From Erythroxylum novogranatense (taxonomy: Eukaryota; Streptophyta; Magnoliopsida; Malpighiales; Erythroxylaceae), in assembly GCA_029891385.1 (NCBI GenBank), contig CM057233.1, forward strand, positions 48,624,063 through 48,688,062: a stretch of DNA of 64,000 bases, in the 5' to 3' direction. A model generated the notes under the pieces. That model searched no databases and had not been told where the DNA came from. It saw only the letters and a list, made by a program, of their open reading frames with translations. Within the stretch, counting starts at the first letter, position 1, and each line of letters begins with the position of its first letter. Shown one piece after another: positions 1 to 10,845 of the stretch. The position numbers and the translations under genes are program-made.

Positions 1-1008
1 GGTTTGATGAATTCATCACGAACCGGATCACGAACCCTTCCATGACAATTACTGCAGCAATTCGTCCTTTCACCATCCTATACCCCACTTGGTTATGAGT
101 ATGGTCAAAGTGTCAACTCTCACTAGACCGAGTCTAGCCTAAGTGATATTAGTTCTCGCCCTAGAACTCATTACTCTATATGTCAACGAGGACACTCTTC
201 ATGACATATTTGCTGGCCACCTTTAGTAATGATCCCGACAAGAGGCCATGGGTATCTCTTCGCTAATCCGTAGTGGTGAATCCTTTATTGGCTACTCAAT
301 TATCTTCAATACCTCAAGTCGCACTCCAAGCACCACCCTATGAGTTACCTCCGAAGGCAACAAGGAATGGAGTCAAAGCACGTGATCAAGATTCAAGATA
401 TCCTCGAGTACCTCAAGTCTAAGGATACTTGCACCATTGCTATGATGAGATTATCACCGACACTTAGATAAGATATCCATGTGATGATCTCATGGCAGTC
501 ATCCAATGAACTTACTACCACTAGTAAGCATCCACATGTCAATTCTAAATATCTCATATTTACAGCTTCGAGATCCACCGCTGATCCAATCATGAATATG
601 ACATGTGTTAGTCTATCCGGATTAATGATGTCCAGCCTCATTAATCCTATGACTAGGAGAATTTAGATATTGACATAATTGCACATGATAGGAATCTCGT
701 GAGTATGAGTACATCATAATTTCCTTCATGCTATGTCATATATCATGGACTTCATTAATTCGATTAAAGATCCAATCAATTCATAAACAATGTTCATGAA
801 CATCAAATTAATGAAGTATGCCTTTCTTTATTTATTCATAAAGTCCGCACACGACTTTGAACAAAACGCTAAAGGGGATTGCCTTTAGGGCCTAATATAA
901 ACAAGATCGTCCTTGCATAAGTCGACTTACCCCACGTACAAGTCGACTTATCGATCTCGAATACGTGTAAGTCGACTTACCCCATGTACAAGTCGACTTG
1001 CACTTACA
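1..1008 (-). repeat. 3' LTR of element 1, partial
   Basis: It matches 7760-8767 along its length (for example GGTTTGATGAATTCATCACG at 1 and 7760). It ends in ..CTTACA, followed by a PPT (minus-strand AGTGGGAGATT). Its last 90 bp hold four copies of AAGTCGACTT (919, 940, 969, 990), which the related LTR of element 2 lacks. Confidence 0.92.
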
Positions 1009-3640
1009 AATCTCCCACTGACCTAAAGCCAATCGCCTTAGTATCTAATACCAAAAGCGAGTACATAAGAATCACAATTCTCGTGTGACAATGGCTTTGT
1101 CATCGATCAAGAACACTTTGCTCGTGGAATTCTTCTATAAGGACATCATCTCAACCGATGATTTCCGAATCAAATGGAATCGGCGAGTACGCGTATGCGA
1201 TCGGTGATGAGACATTGGTTCCTTTCTCGGCACTAGCCCCATTGTATCACAATACAATCCTATGGGCTCATTACGCCTAGAACCATACCAAGTTCAAGAA
1301 TGAACTGTTTGATCCAAACTGCTTCCTCTGCGCATCTCATGCGGTAATGTACTCTGCCTCGGTTGTTGAATCAGCAATTGTCACTTAATTGGAACTCTTT
1401 CAAACTGACCGCCAGGCTGTTCAGTGTGAATGTATATAACCTGATCGTGATTCAAAATCATCCTTATCGATTAAACCGGCATTTGTATGCCCGCCACTGG
1501 AGATTTTCATCTCCATGTGTCAAGAAAATATCCTTAGTGCTTCGCAAATACTTGAGGATATTCTTGATACCACCCAAAGGACCCTCACCAGATCCGATTA
1601 GTATCTACTGTAACACTTAGAGCATATAATACATCGGGTCTCGTACATAGCATTGTTCCATGCTAAACCTCTTTAGCATCTTACCTATGTACGTTGATTG
1701 TGAAAGACCAAGCAACTTTTTGATTTATCTCTATAAATCTATATCCCTAGGATATAAGTTGCTTCACCAAGGTCTTTCATCGCAAATTGATTAGACAACC
1801 AAATTTTAACTGATTGTAGCATAGAGACATCGTTTTCCTAGTATTAATATGTCATCTACTTATAACACAAGGAATACGATTGCAGTTCCATGAACCTTCT
1901 TATACACACAATGTACATCCGAATTTTGTGAGAAACCAAACTCTTTGAGTACCTCATCAAAACGGATATTCCAACTCCTGGATGCTTGCTTCAATCCATA
2001 CATGGAATTCTGAAGCTTGCATACCATTTCGCCATTATAGAGGTGAAGTCCTCTGTTGTGTCATATACACATCCTCGGAAGATTTCCATTCAGAAAGTCG
2101 TCTTCACATCCATTTGCCATATCTCATAATCATAATGAGCGGCAATGGCTAGGAGTATCCGAATGGATTTAAGCATTGTTACGGGGCTGAATGTCTCGTC
2201 ATAGTCAACTCTTTGTCTGTGACGAAATCCTTTAACCAGAAGCATTGCTTTATAGATAATCAAATTACCATCCATGTTGGTTTTCTTCGAAAACTCCTTT
2301 GCACCTCGTGGGTTTTATCCTTCAGTGTAACAACCAATGTCCAAACTTGGTTTTCATACATGGAATCCATTGATTTCATGGAACAAAGCCATTTTCGCTA
2401 CGAACTTTTCGTAACCTCTTCATAGTAGTAAACTCATCATCTCAGATGAGCAATACGCCATTCTGCTCCTCACGAAATCCATATCTCTCGTGAACAGAGC
2501 GATCCTACATGACCTACGTAAATTCTTGTGTAATAGAAGGTTGAACTGCTACCTCATCTATATGAGTTACATTCTGCAGTTCAGCGATTGATCTGCGTTT
2601 GTTCGAGCATCTTGAACTTCCTCAAGTTCAACTTTGCTCCCACCGTCCTCTTGTAAAAGAAACTCTTTCTAAGAAAACAGATGCTTTAAAACAAACAACT
2701 TTTGTTCCTCAAAGAAGGTAGAATTGATATCCCACGATATCCTACGAACAAACACTTGTCGATTTTGCATCGCTAATCACCGTGTCCGCTTCACATAAAC
2801 AGACAACCCCAAACTTTCACCGAGAAAGATAGGCTTTCGCTAATCCACATCTCATATGGAGTAACATCAATCGTCTTTAATGGACTCGCTTAACAAGTAA
2901 ACAAATTGCCTCGAGCGATACCCCAAAAATTGTGCAAAACCTATCATTAATCGCACCATGTCTAACAGGTTCGATATCTCCTTTCAACCACACCATTGTC
3001 ATCAAGCAAGGTGGAGTGTATCGAGATAAAATTTGATTATCTCGAGATAATCCAAAACTGTTGGTCTAAGCAATTTCCACCACGATCGATCGTAATGTAT
3101 TCATACTTTTACCAAGTTAGTTTTCTACTTCATTTCAATTATTTGAACTTTTCAAACGCTTGATTTGTATCTTATCGACACAGTACCCATATCGTGAATA
3201 ATCACCGATAAAAGTAATGAAGTAAAGACAACCACTTCGGCATGGATGGACATCGACCACATACATCCAAATGTATCGGTCTAATATTCCATTCACTCGC
3301 TTTCCTTTCCTTAAAGGATAACTTGGTCATCTTGCCTAATAAACAAGATTCGCATGTGTCATATGATTCATAATCAAATGACCCTAAACCGTCATTCTTA
3401 TGGAGCTTAGCGATGCGTGTCTCATTTATATGGCCGTTCGACAATGCCATAAGTAAGTTGATTTTAAATTATCTCGATTATGTCTTTTCGCGTCATTGAC
3501 ATTCAGAATCGGATATGACATATCTAATATGTCAATTCCATTGCATAATATACCAAGAGCATAGAGCATTCCATTCAACTAATAGAACAACCATTGCTAC
3601 TAAAAGTCCAATGGAAACCAAATTTATTGAAACAAGAAAT
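1009..3640 (-). pseudogene. pol: Element 1 pol remnant: integrase, reverse transcriptase, RNase H
   Basis: Decayed Copia pol read on the minus strand. Integrase is around 2700-3500; the zinc-binding part is visible at 3202-3450 with GHINETRIAKL and CESCLLGKMTKL. RT follows at about 1700-2700; 2090-2275 encodes RVDYDETFSPVTMLKSIRIL and YDYEIWQMDVKTTF, typical of the Angela/Tork group. The catalytic box at 1851-1862 reads L-V-L-stop-V-D-D, because the tyrosine codon of YVDD has become TAA. RNase H (about 1020-1700) is recognised mainly by alignment to 39780-40500 of element 2. Frequent frameshifts leave only short open stretches. This copy is dead. Confidence 0.85.
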
Positions 3641-4660
3641 GCATAATATGTTCTTTGTTAAAACAGTACAAAATGACAATCATCCAATTTGAATACAAGC
3701 CCACTAGGAATGACAAGACATAAGTGTTCACGGCTAATGTAGCAACTCTTGCTCCATTACCTACACGAAGGTCTAGTTCTCCCTTTATGAGCTTTCTCGT
3801 CCCCGAGGCCCCGCATATCATTATATATGTGAGCCACAACCGTATCAAATACCGATATGTTTTGATCAGAATAGTATTAACCTCAATGACAAACATATTT
3901 GAAGGAGTAGAGGCATCCGATGCCTTCTTCGCTTCAGAACTCCAGATAGACTTCTTATTTAGCCTCCAAAGGCGGTCTTGCCACAATGAAAGCAAAATCC
4001 TTTTGGGGCAGTTTCTTTGGTTTTTCCTTGATGGCACTTCCATTTGGTTTCTTGGCCCTTTTCTTCTTTGGACCAGAAGAAGAAGCATCCACCACTAGCA
4101 CTTGCTTGCTATCCTTCTTGATAGCTTTCACTGTTCTTGAGCAGATTGATCATTCAGAATTGTTGTGGATATTTGGTTCATCCGATAGTTTAACACTAAT
4201 CGTGAAAACCGCCGCATAATCCAACCAGAATCAAGTCTATACTTAACTCATAATCCATTACAAATCCTAAGACAGCCAATCTCTCTATATAGCCATTCAT
4301 CTTCAGGGAAACCTGGACAGCAGATGTCCCTGGAGCCATCTTTGTGATGAAGAGAAGCCTTGAGGTCTCGAACCTTTCAGACCGAGCTTACTCATCAGCT
4401 CCCTAAGATGAAATACTATAGTATGAGCATCCATGGACTCGTGCTGCTTCTGCAGCTCTGGTGACATCGAGGCAAGCATAATGCAAGTAGCCATGTCACT
4501 GTCCTTTAGATGCTTACGATATGTTTTCTGATCCTCATCAGAAGCATCGACAACAGGTGCATCTGGAGGTGGAACATCTAGGACGTATCCCAGTTCCTCA
4601 GATCTGAGAACAATTCTCAGATTCCTCAGTCGATCAAGAAAATTTGATCCAAAATAGAGA
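3641..4660 (-). pseudogene. gag: Element 1 gag and protease remnant
   Basis: Minus-strand gag of the UBN2 type found in Copia elements. 4303-4494 encodes the segment MLASMSPELQKQHESMDAHT followed by VFHLRELM, matching the intact stretch of element 2 at 52119-52451. A lysine-rich linker lies near 4000-4130, the zinc-knuckle remnant near 3975, and the protease zone at 3640-3900, where LRVGNGARVATLAV is readable. Frameshifts separate every piece. Gag would package the RNA and protease would cut the polyprotein; neither can be made here. Confidence 0.82.
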
Positions 4661-6787
4661 GCGAAAATTCACACTGAAAAACTTCTTCAATCAACCTAAA
4701 CGCGATAGAGAGAAGGAATGATAGAATAGAAATGCCTGCATGATCATAAGGACTTGCATGACATGCATATGGCTCCCACTAGTTTCCTAGAATCCATAAC
4801 CCTCTTTACGAATCCAGAGAAACAAAGTGACATAAAGTCCTAGTGGGTCGATATCTGACATTGCTAAGAGTGACCTTGGGTTTGCCCAACAAGCCACAAC
4901 TTAGGTCAATCGGTAGGTATCGGACATACCAATTGCATCATCGATAACCGATATTGAGAATGACCTTGGGTTTGCCCAACAAACCACCTTATGTCTCGGA
5001 GGTATCGATATACCAATTACATCTTAGACACAACTATCGATCGCTCTTTATCAACTTGTTGATGTGTGCACTTACATCGGGTTATCAACTCCTTGGTGCG
5101 TGTACATCCCGATGTACACTACCCAACTTCACCTCTGCCCACGCTGACCTTGAGTTTGCTCAACAAACCAACGCTTCGGTGAAAACCAACCCATTAATCG
5201 TAAAATCTTATTTTCATGGTTCAACATATCCGTATAGAGTGAGCTTGAGTTTGCCCAACAACCCAGCCCTATAAGAACTCTGGTTCTTACCATATTAATG
5301 GAAGGCGTTAGTTTTCATATTCCGAGGAGGGATTTCGAATTCTAGACTCCAAGCTGAAGGATTATAGTCGCCAGGACTATATGGAATGATTTAGGTTTCA
5401 TCAATCACATTGAATCAATCCTTTTAATCATCCATCATCCAACCTGAGCATGCCACAAGTCGACTTACAACGAATGCAAGTCGCCTTATGCCCTCGCATA
5501 CACAAGTCACCTTGTATCATAATACAAGTCGCTTTGTCTTCTACCCTCGCACAAGTCGACTTATCGATATAAGTCGCCTTATGCACCTACTCCGCATGAA
5601 GTCGCCTTGTACAATCGCAAGTCGACTTATGCAGATTCTGAACAAGTCGCCTTATACTCCAAATAAGTCGACTTGTCCAACAGAATTTGCTATAATTCTC
5701 TAATCGGCTAATTCCTCAATCCTTGCAATTCCAATTCACAATACCAACATACCTAAGGTAATATCTACTACTTTGATGTCTCAATGAACACTTCATTGAA
5801 CCATGAAAGCCTTATATAGTCAAACCATATGAAAAGCTTGAAATGAGTCAAAACTCATTAATTTCCAAATAATGTAGGAACACCCAAATTATCATCCTAA
5901 GCATCTCTAGCTAGCACATACATTATCAAATTTACTTCAGCACATGCCATAAAAAATATGACGGTCAAAACAAACAAGATAATGCAATATACTAACGAGA
6001 CGCTAATGTGATCACTTAGGCATCCGAAAATTCTTGGAAATGCAACTTCAAGCAATTCAGTTTGGCAATCATAATACATCAATATAACACATTTTTAATC
6101 ACATTAAAAATGGTGCAAGGCATTGGAACTGAAAAAGCACACTCAATCAAGCCAAGCAAAACAGTCCCAACAATTTTTCACAAAACTGTCCAGTTCTGTA
6201 CATTGCTCGAAATGATCAATGAAACAATTTCAATAAATTCTGAGAAAATTGCATAGGTTAGTACATGTTCAGAAAATGCTACCTGAATTTTTTCAGGATT
6301 TTAGCCATCAAAAACTAAGTCAACCTAAATAACAAAACCGATTCAAAATCTGTGTTCATAAGCACAGCAATTCCCAACAGTATAGAATAAAATCGAAAAT
6401 AAATATCCAATCACCTTGAAATCCAATTTCCATGCTCATAGACATTCACCAACATCTTAGAGACATGTAGGTGAAGGAAAAGCCAAAAAAACATTTTTCT
6501 AGAATTTATTATCGAATTTATACTACTGCCTGTTCCAGAATCGTTTCACAAAACAGCATCTGTAACCTTAGGGAATTAATTAGCAAAACTATATCAAATC
6601 AAATCGATAAATTCTCAAATTTCATAGACATATTTTCTAACATGTTATGAACAATCCTGGGCAGAAAAATTTCGAAAAACATATCACAATATAAATTCGA
6701 AAATTGGACAGCAAGCATACATCAACAGAAAATTCCATTAGGTTTCTGATCTTGCATAGGTTTTAGCTTCATACGGGACACCAGACG
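4661..6787 (-). other. Element 1 leader (about 2.1 kb) between PBS and gag
   Basis: No gene. The leader is unusually long and structured. It holds ten AAGTCGACTT-like palindromes (5457-5673) and four spaced copies of a motif read on the minus strand as TTGGGCAAACCCAAGGTCA or close to it (near 4871, 4961, 5145, 5240). It aligns with the leader of element 2 (52666-54772), including the 6070-6250 segment that matches 54070-54240. No long ORF is conserved between the two copies. Confidence 0.75.
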
Positions 6788-6798
6788 CTCTGATACCA
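6788..6798 (-). other. Primer-binding site of element 1
   Basis: The minus strand reads TGGTATCAGAG(C), complementary to the 3' end of plant initiator tRNA-Met, one base from the LTR edge at 6800. This fixes both the orientation and the LTR boundary. Confidence 0.9.
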
Positions 6799-6799
6799 C

Positions 6800-8767
6800 T
6801 GTAGGAAAATCCCGGGAGGTACATCACATGTACCGGCAGCGGAAAACAAAAATTTTTGTTCCCGGGACTTTCCCGAAATCCAGGATTCAGGTGTCGGTAT
6901 GAAGACATCAACCTAAATAGCCAAAAGAGACTATCTCTAAAGGTGATCCACGCAGAGATCAGAAAACCTAACCGGGACAAACCCCTTTGACCCGGGAATA
7001 GCTAGAACAAATTAAAGGCTGCTAGACCTTACCTTTGTTCTATGGAGAGCTTGGAATCACGATGAAGAGGAGAGGTAAAGAAGTTGGAGAAGATGAAGGA
7101 GCGTTGGAGAAGATGATGTAGAGATGAAGCTAAGGATTTCTCAAACCCCTTTCTCAAACCCACGATCATCATCTCTCAACCCTTTCTCCATAAACCTTTC
7201 TCAAAGATGAAGAAAAAGATGAGCATCGTATGCTCTCACTCCATCACCAACGAGCATCTCCATTCTCATTCATTTCCTTTGTCTTTTAGTCATTTATTTC
7301 ATTTGATGACTAAGCATCACAATGGAAGTTTCTTCCATCTTCTCCTCCCATCCCACGTAGCACATATATATACATTTATTAATTAATTAATACTTTAATT
7401 AATTAATAAGATATATATATATATATATTAATGCTAAAGTGGTCCAGTCACACTGGGGTCGGTCCTACCGGCCTGCCGGGCCCCGGTATGAGAAAAATCA
7501 CCGGAGACCTGTCTCAGCAATATCGATGTCGCGATCTCATCGGGACATATCTCGATCTCATCGGGATCCATTTAATCCTAATGCTCTCCATAATTGGAAC
7601 TCTGTCCAATTACTATTTTACAGATTCTCTGAATCACTCTTATGCGTGTGACCCTTTAGGTTCCCGGTTATGTTGGCCACTTAGATTAACAATTAATCCG
7701 AGCAAGTCATGAGCGCGCCTAGCAACACATCATGACTCCCGATTGACCGGAAAGTAATCGGTTTGATGAATTCATCACGAACCGATCACGAACCCTTCCA
7801 TAGACAATTACCAGGCAATTCGTCCTTTCACCATCCTATACCCCACTTGGTTATGAGTATGGTCAAAGTGTCAACTCTCACTAGATCGAGTCTAGCCTAA
7901 GTGATATTAGTTCTCGCCCTAGAACTCATTACTCTATATGTCAACGAGGACACTCTTCATGACATATTTGCTGGCCACCTTAGTAATGATCCCGACAAGA
8001 GGCCGTGGGTATCTCTTACGCTAATCCGTGTGGTGAATCCTTTATTGGCTACTCAATTATCTTCAATACCTCAAGTTGCACCCAAGCACCACCCTATGAG
8101 TTACCTCCGAAGGCAACAAGGAATGGAGTCAAAGCGGTGATCAAGATTCAAGATATCCTCGAGTACCTCAAGTCTAAGGATACTTGCACCATTGCTATGA
8201 TGAGATTATCACCGACACTTAGATAAGATATCCATGTGATGATCTCATGGCAGTCATCCAATGAACTTACTACCACTAGTAAGCATCCACATGTCAATTC
8301 TAAATATCTCATATTTACGGTTTCGAGATCCACCGCTGATCCAATCAAGGAATATGACATGTGCTAGTCTATCCGGATTAATGATGTCCATCTCATTAAT
8401 CCTATGACTAGGAGAATTTAGATATCTTGACATAATTGCACATGATAGGAATCTCGTGAGTATGAGTACATCATAATTTCCTTCATGCTATGTCATATAT
8501 CATGGACTTCATTAATTCGATTAAAGATCCAATCAATTCATAAACAATGTTCATGAACATCAAATTAATGAAGTATGCCTTTCTTTATTTATTCATAAAG
8601 TCTCGCATACGACTTTGAACAAAACGCGCTAAAGGGATTGCCTTTGGGGCACAATATAAACAAGACCATCCTTGCGTAAGTCGACTTACCCCATATACAA
8701 GTCGACTTATCTAGATCTTGAATACGTAAGTCGACTTACCCCATGTACAAGTCGACTTGCACTTACA
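6800..8767 (-). repeat. 5' LTR of element 1
   Basis: 1968 bp, with TG..CA ends (plus-strand reading TGTAGG..CTTACA). An AT-rich TATA-like region lies at 7359-7432. The U3 end (8678-8758) carries four AAGTCGACTT palindromes spaced 21, 29 and 21 bp. The body is clearly related to the 1.8 kb LTRs of element 2, but the terminal palindrome block is extra. Confidence 0.92.
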
Positions 8768-9062
8768 ACCCGCACTGGTCGGTCTCCCGCACTTGTCGAT
8801 CGCCGCACACCAGTCTGTCGCCCGCACTAGGTCGGTCTCCCGACTAGGTCGGTCGCCTGCACTGTGTAGGTCTCCCATACCAGTGCTCGGTCTCTCGCAC
8901 TGTGTTGGTCGCCCGTGCAGTCGGTCTCCGTGCCAAGTCGGTCGCCCCACCAGTCGGTCTCCGTGCATCAGTCGGTCTCCCTTGCCAGATCGGTCGCCCG
9001 CACCAGGTCGGTCTCCGTACCAAGTCGGTCTCCCTCACTTTCAGTCGGTCGCCTTGCACGGT
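8768..9062. repeat. 18-bp minisatellite (left copy)
   Basis: Degenerate tandem units near CAGGTCGGTCTCCCGCAC, GC- and CpG-rich inside AT-rich DNA. Because the unit is a multiple of three, both strands give spurious Arg/Ser-rich or Arg/Thr-rich open frames. It is more degraded than the copy at 15022-15300. Confidence 0.9.
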
Positions 9063-10245
9063 GGGCGATCAACCATGCGATCCGACCTCCAAACTTCAAA
9101 CATTCATATCTTTTGACTCCGAGCTCCAAATTAGACACGGTTTGTTTCGTTGGAAAGCTAAGAGACAGCTATACCATTTTCAAGAAGGACTCAAAGGCAA
9201 GCTCGAACACTAAAGGGATCAAAAGTTTACACAAAGATGACTGATCGATAATTTCTCATAAGTACCAAAACTTGCAAACAACATAACTTTTGATCCAGAA
9301 CTCCAAATTTGACAAACTCAATGTCTATAGAAAGGTGAAAGAACCCTCTACAACTTCCATTAATGCCTTAAAAATCAGATCGACCTCTAAATAAGTCAAA
9401 AACTCCACACAAACGGACGGATCAATCAGCTTCACACTAAACAACATCAGAACTTCTAACAATCATAACTTTCTACTCCCTTGTCCAATATTTTCGTGCC
9501 TTATATCAATGGAAAGCTAAAAACAAGCTCTACAATGTTCATGAAGAACTCCAAAGCAAATTCAACCTCTAGCTAAGTTAATTTTTCAATCGAAGTTTCT
9601 GCCCTGATAGCCATCACCTAAGCAATATCCAAATTTCACATTATCATATCTTTCAACCTCCACAACCAAGAATAGCATATTATACATCATTTTAAAGCTA
9701 TTCGAATTCTCTATAACTTTCACGTAACGATTTACTCCAATTCAAACCACATCAGTACGGAAATCACCTCAAAACACAACATATATAATCCTACACTTAG
9801 AGCATTTTCCAAAATCAAGGCAAAATACACTTAACTTTCAAAGATCATAACTTTCAATCCCGATATCAAAAAATAGCATACTTTATGGCTACGAAAAGCT
9901 CTCAACATAAGCTACAAATTTCATGTAGATCATTTTCTCAAAATCTGCCTAAATCAAAAGTTAACTCTTTACTCCAAAAAGTCAAACTTTCTAATTTTCT
10001 TCAACATATAACACTTTCACTAATCATTTCTTGCTTTTCAACTTCCATTTCAATCAACTAATTCATTTTGACTTTCATAACTCATACAACTGTACTAAAT
10101 TTTCAAAGTCATCAAAATCAATCACTTCATTTCTCATCAATCTCTTTTAAATACAATAACATCTACAACACAATACCTATACAAACACACTCATTGAATT
10201 CCATTTTAATAATTCTAATTTCCATCAAAAGATCGGGGTCCAACA
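8768..10245 (-). repeat. Left LTR of element A, partial
   Basis: It matches 15012-16487 in order: the GGTCGGTC minisatellite (8768-9060), then about 1.2 kb with five modules of about 180 bp, each starting with a CATAACTTT-like motif (9105, 9282, 9464, 9645, 9845). It ends in GGGGTCCAACA. Divergence from the right copy is low by eye. Confidence 0.88.
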
Positions 10246-10845
10246 ATTCTCCCCCTCTTAAAAATTTCACCACGAAATTCCTCTTAGACATTATCAAGTG
10301 ACACAATCTCTTAACTAATTTCTTTCCAATAAATCATAATCAATCACTTTTCTCATCTAATGTCCCCATCATACATATTCTCAATCTCTTCACAATTTCT
10401 CAATTCTTGAGTCACATAGCACCCATACCATATCAATACACATAGTTCTATCATCAAGCTCATCTTCCAAGTATTCTGCTATTGCATCTCCTATATATTC
10501 AAAGCCAAATCATCCAACCTCATCATGAATTTCTAATCTTAATTTCCATACACACAATCTAAAAATCAATCATACTCTTGACACTTAAATCAAATAGTCA
10601 CTGTAATTTCCTCGAATAATTCATGAACACTTAATCACATCAATATCCCACTCTCACTAATTCAATCATATAACTCATCACCTCCAACATACAATCATTT
10701 AGATTCATCAAATAATTCATGAAAGACAAACACATCATGCTCACATTCTCACAAGATCAATCTTATCCTCACAAACTCTTATCCATTTCTTACTCATACA
10801 CCTACACCCAAGTAACATCATATAACTAGGCTTTGATACCACAAA
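10246..10845 (-). other. Internal region of element A, 600 bp, non-coding
   Basis: AT-rich with no meaningful ORF on either strand. The PPT lies at 10246-10260 and the PBS at 10830-10841 (minus TGGTATCAAAGC). Just inside the PBS the minus strand shares short blocks such as GATAAGAGTTTG with the internal region of element B. Confidence 0.82.

Larger units (their letters stand above)
1..8767 (-). mobile_element. Copia LTR retrotransposon, element 1 (Angela/Tork type), left end outside the window
   Basis: A minus-strand Copia element in the same family as element 2 (37966-56585): the two align in order through LTR, RNase H, RT, integrase, protease, gag and leader. The order on the minus strand is 5' LTR 6800-8767, PBS 6788-6798, leader, gag, protease, integrase, RT, RNase H, PPT from 1009, 3' LTR 1-1008 (partial). 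Integrase before RT is the Copia order. Every domain is frameshifted or carries stops, so it cannot be autonomous. It lies in the left LTR of element A, right at the start of that LTR's GGTCGGTC minisatellite (8768). The target-site duplication cannot be checked because the left flank is missing. Confidence 0.9.

Noticed and set aside
8757..9244. Arg/Ser-rich ORFs of about 70-120 residues on both strands (also 14932-15486)
   Set aside because: They are frames opened by an 18-bp minisatellite whose unit is a multiple of three; no conserved protein.
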